This document shows positions 16,012 through 23,320 of a stretch of DNA of 34,374 bases, in pieces; positions within the stretch are counted from its first letter, which is position 1, and each line of letters opens with the position of its first letter. The stretch covers positions 1 to 34,374 of the forward strand of contig JADJGC010000012.1 in assembly GCA_016708315.1 (NCBI GenBank), given 5' to 3'. The translations under genes and the position numbers were made by a program. The notes under the pieces are model-generated. The model worked only from the letters and a program-made list of their open reading frames with translations, was not told the DNA's origin and ran no database searches. The stretch is from a bacterium (GTDB taxonomy: Bacteria > Zixibacteria > MSB-5A5 > CAIYYT01).

Positions 16012-16667
16012 TGGAAACGACTTGGCTCACAATCGGCGCGCTCCTGACGGTGTTTACTTTCTCCTTCCTCTATAAAGACAATCCGTTCTATAAATTCGCT
16101 GAACATCTTGTCGTTGGCGTGTCGGCTGGCTACTTCGTCGTTCTGCTTATCCGCACGAATTTAGTACCGATCATTAGCCAAAAGATGTTTGTTGCCGACC
16201 GGGGCTGGGAACTCGATCAGTGGTGGTATATCATCCCCTTGATTCTCGGCGTAATGATGTGGGCACGCTTCTCGAAGAAGCTTTCCTGGATTAGCCGCTA
16301 TCCACTGGCTCTATACATCGGTGTCGCGTCTGCTTTGACTATCCCGCTTGAACTTAAAAACCGCGTCGTTGAGCAGTTGCAAGCGACAGTTCTCAAGTTC
16401 AAATTCGATATGTCCAACCCGGACTTCCTTGGCGTGCCGCAAGGCGTTTGGGATATTGTGGTGGTGATTGGCGTAATCAGTTGCCTGATTTACTTCTTCT
16501 TCTCGAAAGAGCACAAGGGTTGGTTTGGCGGCAGCGCAAAAGTCGGCATTTACACACTCATGATTGCATTCGGTGCCTCCTTCGGCTATACCGTCATGGC
16601 GCGCATATCGCTCTTCATTCAGCGTATCCAGTACTTGCGCGACTGGATCTCAGCAATCTCTTCTTAA
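16011..16667 (+). CDS. Module C, gene 4: six-helix membrane protein
   Basis: The 218-residue protein starts at ATG 16011, overlapping the gene 3 stop. Signatures: FLYKDNPFYKFAEHLVVGVSAG, SWISRYPLALYIGVASAL, IYFFFSKEHKGWFGGSAKVG and AFGASFGYTVMARISLFIQR. Six hydrophobic segments match copy A. It is the last gene of the 12-gene run; a 370-base gap follows. No terminator hairpin with a T-tract is evident right after the stop, so transcription may tail off in the gap. Confidence 0.86.
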   Translation: METTWLTIGALLTVFTFSFLYKDNPFYKFAEHLVVGVSAGYFVVLLIRTNLVPIISQKMFVADRGWELDQWWYIIPLILGVMMWARFSKKLSWISRYPLALYIGVASALTIPLELKNRVVEQLQATVLKFKFDMSNPDFLGVPQGVWDIVVVIGVISCLIYFFFSKEHKGWFGGSAKVGIYTLMIAFGASFGYTVMARISLFIQRIQYLRDWISAISS

Positions 16668-17039
16668 ATTCGCTTTCAGAAATTAGCAAACTCTGACTTT
16701 CCCTTTGTTTCCGGTTTCGATTACGGAACCTATTATCGTTCAATGCGTAAGAAGTTACAGAGAAACGGCAATAGGGTGCTGATTCCATGTGTTTCCTTTG
16801 ATATTGCCGGGTAATTGTGATCGCTCACACGCCGATAAAAATTTAGAGTTTCGGAGATCTTTATCGATTATAGGGTTACGGTCATCATTGAAAAATCATC
16901 ATAAAACTTTAATAATCACAAAAAAGTTCTTGACAGCATAAGTTATAGGTACTAAATTAGTTGCATCAGTACCGTTTGAGAGCCCGCGAAAATCAAGGGT
17001 TTTTTCATTTTTAGGTTGTGTCATTGTAACCTTCAGGCC
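16668..17039. other. Intergenic region between the membrane operon and the small basic-protein gene
   Basis: The stretch has no convincing reading frame on either strand. It becomes AT-rich after 16840 and carries a good sigma70-type promoter near 16930-16958 (listed separately). A TGTGA-TCGC-TCACA pattern at 16816-16829 resembles a CRP-type half-site pair, but its spacer is four bases instead of six. I see no tRNA or obvious structured RNA. Confidence 0.6.
16930..16958 (+). promoter_or_regulatory. Sigma70-type promoter for the small basic protein
   Basis: A perfect TTGACA (16930-16935), a 17-base spacer and TAAATT (16953-16958) put the likely transcript start near 16965, about 75 bases before the ATG at 17040. 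The AT-rich DNA just upstream (16890-16926) could act as an UP element. Confidence 0.55.
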
Positions 17040-17414
17040 ATGGAAGGCGGGGATGGCAAAATTACACTAACGAAAACCAGGCGTCGGCGCAAGGATCCGG
17101 TCTCTCCTGAAGAGGCCAAGCGCAGACGGCAGGAGTACCAGCGCCAGTATTACTTGGCTCATCGCGAAAAAGCCAAGGAATATCAGCGTCAGTACAACCT
17201 GCTTCACAAGAAGAAACAGCGTGTTCCGGGTGCCAAAGGGCGCAATGCCATGGAATTTCGGCGTGACTCGGTCAAAGTGACCTACAACACGCACGATATC
17301 ATGCATTCTCCGGCTGAGAAAACGCTGAAAATGCTCCAAAGATTATTTCCGGCGAGAAGATGTTCACAATGTAGTCTCGCCAACGGTGCCGCCAACGACG
17401 AGGTGCTGCAGTAA
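17040..17414 (+). CDS. Small basic protein with tandem EYQRQY repeat, unknown function
   Basis: I do not recognise this gene. From ATG 17040 it gives 124 residues; a TTG at 17016 is an alternative and neither start has a strong ribosome site. The N-terminal half is very basic and helical: KTRRRRKDPVSPEEAKRRR, then two copies of a short repeat, EYQRQYYLAHREKAK and EYQRQYNLLHKKKQR. Such repeats occur in nucleic-acid-binding or phage-type proteins, so a DNA/RNA-binding role is a reasonable guess. The C-terminal half (HSPAEKTLKMLQRLFPARRC) has a C-x2-C pair and no known motif. It has its own promoter and a perfect terminator, so it is an independent transcription unit before PPDK. Confidence 0.6.
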   Translation: MEGGDGKITLTKTRRRRKDPVSPEEAKRRRQEYQRQYYLAHREKAKEYQRQYNLLHKKKQRVPGAKGRNAMEFRRDSVKVTYNTHDIMHSPAEKTLKMLQRLFPARRCSQCSLANGAANDEVLQ

Positions 17415-17451
17415 GTCTCTTTTAGAAATTTACTGCAGCACTTTTGTTTTT
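17403..17451 (+). terminator. Intrinsic terminator overlapping the stop codon
   Basis: GTGCTGCAGTAA (17403-17414) pairs perfectly with TTACTGCAGCAC (17430-17441) around a 15-base loop, followed by TTTTGTTTTT. The stop codon TAA is the inner end of the left arm, so ribosomes ending translation would cover the left arm. Confidence 0.85.
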
Positions 17452-17470
17452 GGTCTAAAAACACTATATT
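17442..17470 (+). promoter_or_regulatory. Possible PPDK promoter
   Basis: TATATT (17465-17470) lies 40 bases before the PPDK start. The matching -35 position, 17 bases upstream, is TTTTGT (17442-17447) inside the T-tract of the preceding terminator. The -10 box is good and the -35 weak. Confidence 0.35.
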
Positions 17471-17509
17471 GCGCCAGTTTGAATTTAACCGAAGGAATGG
17501 GATTGTGCG

Positions 17510-20458
17510 ATGTCACCCAAGAAACCTACTGTGAAATCGAAGAATAAATCCAAGGCGCCGGCCAAAACCGCAACTTCGAAGAAGACTATTGCGCCTGTCA
17601 AATCCAAGAGTGCTGGAAAGACTGCCAAGGTCAGCAAACAAGTCACAGCTGGCAAAGCAGTGAAAGACCGTAAAGCAACAGAAGTTACGACTACGAAGGT
17701 GCGTGGTATTGGCGTCAGAACCAAGACCAAGGAAGACACCAGAGAGTCAAAGAAGCCGCTACCGCCGTCTGCTGATCTGAAATATTGCTACTACTTCGGT
17801 GGCGGAAAAGCTGAAGGCACTGCTTCAATGCGCGATCTGCTCGGCGGCAAGGGTGCCAATTTGGCAGAGATGACTAACCTCAGCATTCCCGTTCCGGCCG
17901 GTTTCACAATATCCACTGATGCCTGTCGACTTTTCTATGAATCCAATCTCTCGCTTCCTCGTTGGTTCGAAAAGCACATGAAAGAGATGATGGATAAGGT
18001 CGAGAAGGAGATGGGCGCGAAATTCGGTGATCCCGCAAATCCGCTGCTCGTCTCGGTCCGCTCAGGCGCCAAATTCTCAATGCCCGGTATGATGGACACG
18101 ATTCTGAATCTGGGACTAAACGACGAGACACTCAAAGGTATCATCAACAAGACTGACAATCCACGTTTCGCCTACGATAACTATCGCCGCTTCATTGCGA
18201 TGTTTGGCAATGTGGTGCTCGGAATCGATAAGGACGAATTTGAGGAGCTGATCGGCAAGAAGAAGAAACAACGCTCGATCAAACACGATGCGTCGCTCTC
18301 GATCGATGATTTGAAAGAAATTGTAAAATCGTTCAAAAAGCTTGTCGTTGACAAGTCCGGCGAACCGTTCCCGACCGACCCGTGGCAGCAATTGCAAATG
18401 GCTCGCGATGCCGTGTTCCGCAGTTGGAATTCGCCGCGCGCAATTACCTATCGCGCCAAGTACAATATCCCGGCCGATCTTGGAACTGCCGTCAATATCC
18501 AGGCAATGGTGTTCGGTAATATGGGCGACAGCTCGGCTACCGGCGTTGGTTTCACGAGAAATCCTTCCAATGGCGACAAGGAATTCTATGGCGAGTTTCT
18601 GGTTAACGCCCAAGGTGAAGACGTTGTCGCTGGTATTCGCACGCCCCAGCCGATTACACAGCTTGAGAAGGTGATGCCGGAAGCCTACAAACAGCTTAAG
18701 AAGATCACCTCCCAGCTTGAGTCGCACTATCGCGACGTTCAGGACTTCGAATTCACGATTCAGGAAAAGAAGTTGTACATGCTTCAGACCCGCAACGGCA
18801 AACGCACCGCGCAAGCTGCGGTCAAGATTGCCGTTGATATGGTCAAAGAGAAGTTAATCACTCGCGATGAAGCGCTAATGCGCATCACGCCGACCGACTT
18901 GGACCAGCTTCTGCATCCGCGTATTGACCCCGATTCCAAGATCGAAGTCATTGCTCGCGGGTTGGCAGCCTCTCCCGGTGCAGCTTCCGGTAAAGTCGTA
19001 TTCCACGCTGACGAGGCCGTTCGTTTGGCTGAGCAGGGCGAGAAAACGATTCTGGTGCGTATGGAGACCAATCCAGACGATATCGCCGGCATGATCGCCT
19101 CCGAGGGTATTCTGACTTCTCGTGGCGGTATGACCTCTCACGCGGCGGTTGTTGCCCGTGGCATGGGTAAACCCTGCGTCGTCGGCTCCGATGATATTCG
19201 CGTCTATGAATCTCGCCGCCAGTTTGCCATTGGCACGCTGGTGATCAAAGATAAGGAAGGTATCACCATCAACGGTACGACCGGCGAGGTGATGATGGGC
19301 GAAGTACCGACCATCGACCCCGAGCTTTCGGGCGAGTTCGGTACCTTCATGCAATGGGCCGATGAGGTTCGCAAAATCGGTATTCGACCCAACGCCGATA
19401 CACCGCACGATGCCGCTCTTGCGCGCAAGTTTGGCGCTCAAGGTATCGGTCTCTGCCGTACAGAGCACATGTTCTTCGGCAAGAACCGTCTGCCGCATAT
19501 CCAGGCAATGATTCTGGCAACGACCCAGGCCGATAGGCAGACGGCGCTCGACCGTCTCTTCCCGTTCCAGAAGGCAGATTTCAAGGGCATCTTCGAGGCG
19601 ATGGAAGGACTGCCGGTCACCATCCGCACGTTGGATCCCCCGTTGCACGAGTTCCTGCCCAAGGAAGAAGAAGTCCACAAGCAGATTGCCGAATTGACCG
19701 GCGTCCCGGACAAGGCTGAAGAGATTGAGCGTCTCAAGAAGATCCTTGAGCGCCTGTCACAACTGCACGAACAAAACCCGATGATGGGCCATCGCGGCTG
19801 CCGTCTCGGAATTACCTATCCGGAAATCACCGAGATGCAGGTCAAAGCGATCCTTACTGCCGCAGCCGAGTTGATCAAGGAAGGGAAGAAGATTCTCCCT
19901 GAGATCATGATTCCGCTCGTCGGCAATCGCAACGAACTCCAGAATCAAAAAGAAGTCGTGATGCGCGTCGCCGAACTGGTAATCCGCAAACACAAGGTGG
20001 AGATACCGTTCCTTGTCGGCACCATGATCGAAATCCCGCGCGCCGCGATGACTGCCGACGAAATCGCGCAGGATGCCGATTTCTTCAGCTTCGGCACCAA
20101 CGACTTGACTCAGATGACGATGGGCTTCTCTCGCGATGATGCCGGCAAGTTCCTGCGCTTCTATCTCGACAAGGGTATTCTCGAGAAGGATCCGTTTGTT
20201 TCGATTGATCAAGTCGGAGTCGGCGCGCTTGTCAAGATCGCCTTCGAAAAAGGCCGCTCAGTCAAGCCGCATCTCAAAGTTGGTATCTGCGGCGAACATG
20301 GCGGCGATCCCGATTCGATCGGTTTCTGCCATAAGGTCGGACTGAACTATGTTTCCTGTTCACCGTTCCGGGTTCCGATTGCGCGCCTTGCAGCAGCGCA
20401 AGCCGTGATTCTTGAGAAGCAGGGCAAGGAAGCTTCGAAACAGTCCGCGTCGGCGTAA
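17510..20458 (+). CDS. ppdK: Pyruvate, phosphate dikinase with lysine-rich N-terminal extension
   Basis: This enzyme interconverts pyruvate + ATP + Pi and PEP + AMP + PPi through a phosphohistidine. It serves gluconeogenesis or, in reverse, PPi-dependent glycolysis. The 982-residue protein is intact. Residues about 87-430 are the ATP-grasp domain, starting YCYYFGGGKAEG with GGKGANLAEMT. The swivelling domain carries the catalytic H544 in GGMTSHAAVVARGMGKP. The C-terminal PEP-binding barrel has GLCRTEHMFF, SFGTNDLTQMTMGFSRDD and the catalytic C927 in GICGEHGGDP. Family members start near residue 87. The first 86 residues here are extra: a Lys/Ala/Thr/Ser-rich tail (KSKNKSKAPAKTATSKKT and onward) resembling histone H1. 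The ATG at 17510 is the natural start, with GAAGGAATGGG upstream. A strong terminator follows. Confidence 0.97.
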   Translation: MSPKKPTVKSKNKSKAPAKTATSKKTIAPVKSKSAGKTAKVSKQVTAGKAVKDRKATEVTTTKVRGIGVRTKTKEDTRESKKPLPPSADLKYCYYFGGGKAEGTASMRDLLGGKGANLAEMTNLSIPVPAGFTISTDACRLFYESNLSLPRWFEKHMKEMMDKVEKEMGAKFGDPANPLLVSVRSGAKFSMPGMMDTILNLGLNDETLKGIINKTDNPRFAYDNYRRFIAMFGNVVLGIDKDEFEELIGKKKKQRSIKHDASLSIDDLKEIVKSFKKLVVDKSGEPFPTDPWQQLQMARDAVFRSWNSPRAITYRAKYNIPADLGTAVNIQAMVFGNMGDSSATGVGFTRNPSNGDKEFYGEFLVNAQGEDVVAGIRTPQPITQLEKVMPEAYKQLKKITSQLESHYRDVQDFEFTIQEKKLYMLQTRNGKRTAQAAVKIAVDMVKEKLITRDEALMRITPTDLDQLLHPRIDPDSKIEVIARGLAASPGAASGKVVFHADEAVRLAEQGEKTILVRMETNPDDIAGMIASEGILTSRGGMTSHAAVVARGMGKPCVVGSDDIRVYESRRQFAIGTLVIKDKEGITINGTTGEVMMGEVPTIDPELSGEFGTFMQWADEVRKIGIRPNADTPHDAALARKFGAQGIGLCRTEHMFFGKNRLPHIQAMILATTQADRQTALDRLFPFQKADFKGIFEAMEGLPVTIRTLDPPLHEFLPKEEEVHKQIAELTGVPDKAEEIERLKKILERLSQLHEQNPMMGHRGCRLGITYPEITEMQVKAILTAAAELIKEGKKILPEIMIPLVGNRNELQNQKEVVMRVAELVIRKHKVEIPFLVGTMIEIPRAAMTADEIAQDADFFSFGTNDLTQMTMGFSRDDAGKFLRFYLDKGILEKDPFVSIDQVGVGALVKIAFEKGRSVKPHLKVGICGEHGGDPDSIGFCHKVGLNYVSCSPFRVPIARLAAAQAVILEKQGKEASKQSASA

Positions 20459-20482
20459 GTCCTTAATTAAATCAGAGTTATA

Positions 20483-20514
20483 ACAGAGGTGCGGGAAGCT
20501 GCGCCTCTGTTTTT
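20483..20514 (+). terminator. Intrinsic terminator of the PPDK gene
   Basis: ACAGAGGTGC (20483-20492) pairs with GCGCCTCTGT (20501-20510) with one G-T pair and an eight-base loop, followed by TTTTT. It lies 25 bases after the PPDK stop. Confidence 0.88.
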
Positions 20515-20623
20515 GTGCTACATTGACAGTCCCCACTTGTTAGTATGTACGAGTGAAAGCTAATCAGAATCGCTAATCGTTGCGGCATCGGTGTCGTGCC
20601 ACGGTCTATGTTGGCGTTTAAAA

Positions 20624-20652
20624 TTGACAAAAATTGCCATGATACGTATATT
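20624..20652 (+). promoter_or_regulatory. Near-consensus sigma70 promoter for the beta-propeller gene
   Basis: TTGACA (20624-20629), a 17-base spacer and TATATT (20647-20652) are close to consensus, giving a transcript start near 20659. It lies inside the longest open frame of the downstream gene, so translation must start after it. Confidence 0.7.
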
Positions 20653-20685
20653 ATACACAAGTCAACATCAAACGTCGGGGGAAAC

Positions 20686-22977
20686 CTGCATCGATCAGTT
20701 TTTGACCGCCTGTGCCCTGCAAAGCACACTTTTGCCATCGCGTTGTTCGCGCTGGCGTTCAGCATTTTTGCATCCTTGTTGGGGGCAACTCAATTCAGCT
20801 ACACAGAGACCATACTTTGGCAGGGTGTGCTAGACTTTGAAGTCAGAAGTAACGTAGCATACTGCCTCAACCCGCAGGGGATCAGACTACTAGACATTAC
20901 AAATCCGAATTCTCCGAGTGAGATTTCGAGACTCCACCTCGACGGCGCACCTCAGTCACACTATCTCATCGATAATCTCATGTTGGTAATTGACCAAAGG
21001 GATCGCATCTCCACAATCGAGATTACGCAGGACAATAGACTATTGCTCCGTGGTTCGCTTCCAACTGATGTTTGGCCCGTCTCGGTAGTGGCAAGAGGAG
21101 ATTACGCTTACCTTTTGGACGGCAACCCGGGAGATGGGTTCTTCCTGAGTGTCATAGACATAAGCAATCCCATGCACCCAGAACTTGTTCGGCGCGTAGA
21201 AGTCGGCAGGTGGGGGCTGGCGCTGCAGCTACAAGGCAATAGAGTCTACGCAATTGGCGGCACATCGGACAATAACAGGATCTGCACATTTGATATCTCT
21301 GATCCAGCAATTCCCCAATTGATCGGCACGACCGACGACCTGGGAGATGTCGGTAATTTTGTAGTGCGGAATGACACTGCTTTTGTTTGCTCCGATAATC
21401 CTGATCTGCAAGTCTGGGATTTGAGAACGGCATCGGTACCCGCCAAACTGGGTACTCTGGAAACTTCTTTCGGTCCCGTGCAGATTGATATTCTTGGAGA
21501 CCTAGTTTTACTCGGAGACCGCCACAATTCACTTCGCATTGTCAGCGTTACTAATCCAAGAAATCCTGTTTCAATTGGGATGCACAGCAAGGCGGGTGGA
21601 ATGTACGGCATCACACACTCCGGTAACACGGTCTTCACGTCGGATGGACGAATACTTCGTTCATTGGATTTGACTAACCCTGCGCTGCCTGTAGCGCAGA
21701 TGCAGTTTGGACCCAAGGACTATCCTCGCGACATCGAAATCAGCGATGGGAAGCTGTTCGTGGCGCACGGCACTGACGGTTTGATGGTCTACGACATTTC
21801 AGGATCTACCGGCGCTTCACCGGTTACTACATGGTCTCTGCCGGGTTGTGAGGTCGAAGGCTGCGGTGTGCTTGATGTAAACGTTGTTGCCGGCCGAGTC
21901 TATTCTAAGTTCGGAGATGATAGCCTTCGGGTATTCGAATTGGTAGGTAACGACTCACTGTGGCTATCAGCTACTCTAGGGACCCCTTGGAATGGTAGCG
22001 CCGCCAGTTCACTCAACGGTGATACGCTCATTTTCAACAAAGGCGACGGCCCCGTTGTAGCTGCCGATTTTAGAAATCCGGCTGTGCCAATTGAGCTTTC
22101 TGTGCTTCGAGCTGGATACGGGCACGTTCGAGCAGTCGGTGACAGAATGATCGCAATTGCCGCCAATCTCACGCCCTATCACCCGGGCATTGAACTATAT
22201 TCTCTTGGAGACGAGGTGAATGCGAATTTGGTCTATTCATTCAGCGACCTGCCTCAAAGTTGTTACTGGGAAAACCCGCCTGGAGACGGCGGAGGGGGAT
22301 TTGTCTGCCAATATATGTCGCCAAGGAGTGTGGAGATTGAAAACTCTGTATTGGCGGTCGTTAATCAGGCGGCAGGACTTATGCTATTCGACATCTCTGA
22401 TCCGAGTAACCCGACCTTAACTTTCCGGCAGTATAGCTATCCATATGTTACTGATGTCGGAGTGATTGAAGCGGAAATTCGATCGGATCTCGCTGTGCTT
22501 AGCCGATGGAATTCAATGGAGGTCTTTGATCTTGCTGACATGTCGATGCCGATCTTGGCTCAGACTTTGCACGTCGGAGATTATATTAACGACTTCATAC
22601 TAATCGAAGATGATCTTTATGCAGCCACCAGTTCAGGAATCACTTTCTTCCATCTGGATCAAGCATTGGATGTTGACGATGAAGTCGATGGCTTGCCGGT
22701 GAATTTCTCTCTCTCGCAGAATAATCCAAATCCATTCAACGCCACGACTAAGATCAGCCTCGATTTGCGCAAGCCATCGCACGTGGAGCTCAGCATATTC
22801 AATATCGCTGGACAGCGAGTCCGCACGCTTCTGGACAAGGATCTCCAAAGTGGGAACCATTCAGTCGAATGGGATGGGCGCGATAGCTTTGGCCATCCTG
22901 TTGCCAGTGGCGTCTACTTCTATCGGATGAGAGCCGGGGATTTCCAGACATCGCGCAAGATGGTGCTTCTGAAATAG
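20686..22977 (+). CDS. Secreted LVIVD-type beta-propeller with FlgD-like/type IX-style C-terminal sorting domain
   Basis: This is a cell-surface or secreted protein. About ten repeats carry an 'xxDIS(N/D)PxxPxxV' signature, for example LLDITNPNSPSEI, VIDISNPMHPELV, TFDISDPAIPQLI, SLDLTNPALPVAQ and LFDISDPSNPTLT. That is the LVIVD pattern and predicts one or two beta-propellers. The last 90 residues read FSLSQNNPNPFNATTKI, then HVELSIFNIAGQRVRTLL, VEWDGRDSFGHPVASGVYF and TSRKMVLLK, a standard FCB-group C-terminal sorting/FlgD-Ig domain. The open frame reaches back to 20596 (GTG; ATG at 20608), but the promoter at 20624-20652 lies within it. The signal peptide (FAIALFALAFSIFASLLGA) begins much later. 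I therefore place the start at CTG 20686, five bases after GGGGGA; a non-ATG start is unusual, so this is tentative. The ligand is unknown. Confidence 0.83.
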   Translation: MHRSVFDRLCPAKHTFAIALFALAFSIFASLLGATQFSYTETILWQGVLDFEVRSNVAYCLNPQGIRLLDITNPNSPSEISRLHLDGAPQSHYLIDNLMLVIDQRDRISTIEITQDNRLLLRGSLPTDVWPVSVVARGDYAYLLDGNPGDGFFLSVIDISNPMHPELVRRVEVGRWGLALQLQGNRVYAIGGTSDNNRICTFDISDPAIPQLIGTTDDLGDVGNFVVRNDTAFVCSDNPDLQVWDLRTASVPAKLGTLETSFGPVQIDILGDLVLLGDRHNSLRIVSVTNPRNPVSIGMHSKAGGMYGITHSGNTVFTSDGRILRSLDLTNPALPVAQMQFGPKDYPRDIEISDGKLFVAHGTDGLMVYDISGSTGASPVTTWSLPGCEVEGCGVLDVNVVAGRVYSKFGDDSLRVFELVGNDSLWLSATLGTPWNGSAASSLNGDTLIFNKGDGPVVAADFRNPAVPIELSVLRAGYGHVRAVGDRMIAIAANLTPYHPGIELYSLGDEVNANLVYSFSDLPQSCYWENPPGDGGGGFVCQYMSPRSVEIENSVLAVVNQAAGLMLFDISDPSNPTLTFRQYSYPYVTDVGVIEAEIRSDLAVLSRWNSMEVFDLADMSMPILAQTLHVGDYINDFILIEDDLYAATSSGITFFHLDQALDVDDEVDGLPVNFSLSQNNPNPFNATTKISLDLRKPSHVELSIFNIAGQRVRTLLDKDLQSGNHSVEWDGRDSFGHPVASGVYFYRMRAGDFQTSRKMVLLK

Positions 22978-23019
22978 TGGAATTGAACAGATAAGGCTGG
23001 TTCTTTGCAGTAGTATCAA
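22978..23019. other. Short gap after the beta-propeller gene
   Basis: No terminator with a T-tract and no clear promoter are visible here. The whole 22978-23320 interval contains only the broken small membrane gene and the promoter near 23252. Confidence 0.5.
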
Positions 23020-23215
23020 ATGCTAACCTTCATTTTGTGGCTCATTCTCCTAATCCTCTGCTGGCCCTTGGCCTTTGGCACTCATCCTCTATCCCGTTTG
23101 TCTGGCTATTAATGCTGCCGTTTCGTCTCCTTGGAATCGCGGTTGAAGGCGTGTTTGCACTCTGAAAGCGATCATCATGTTGCCGCGTTCAGGTCCTATC
23201 TGGACCGTCCGCAAA
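23020..23215 (+). pseudogene. Small two-helix membrane protein, broken by indels
   Basis: From ATG 23020 the text reads MLTFILWLILLILCWPLA. After a one-base slip near 23074 it reads LALILYPV. After another near 23101 it reads WLLMLPFRLLGIAVEGVFAL, and after a third near 23163 KAIIMLPR. Joined, this is a very hydrophobic protein of about 65 residues. The 'LCWPLALLALxLYPLxWLLxLPFRLxGI' pattern looks like a short conserved hypothetical seen in several phyla (from memory). The four matching pieces in order make chance unlikely. Whether the breaks are real or sequencing errors cannot be told. The end is uncertain and no function is known. Confidence 0.45.
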
Positions 23216-23251
23216 ATAAATCATTGCGTCGAACAGCTATTGATCGTCCTC

Positions 23252-23280
23252 TTGACGTTGACTTCCGATTTTCTTAACTT
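23252..23280 (+). promoter_or_regulatory. Candidate promoter for the MmgE/PrpD gene
   Basis: TTGACG (23252-23257), a 17-base spacer and TAACTT (23275-23280) lie about 40 bases before the ATG at 23321. The -10 box and spacing equal those of the candidate promoter at 5827-5855. Confidence 0.45.
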
Positions 23281-23320
23281 CCCAAGCCAATTATGGACTT
23301 AAACAAAATTCGAGGATAGT

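Noticed and set aside
16816..16829. CRP-like site TGTGA-TCGC-TCACA
   Set aside because: The spacer is four bases rather than six, there is no second example, and its position relative to the nearest promoter gives no support.
18116..19678. Two long minus-strand frames opposite PPDK
   Set aside because: PPDK is intact with all catalytic residues; the antisense products are compositionally odd and motif-free.
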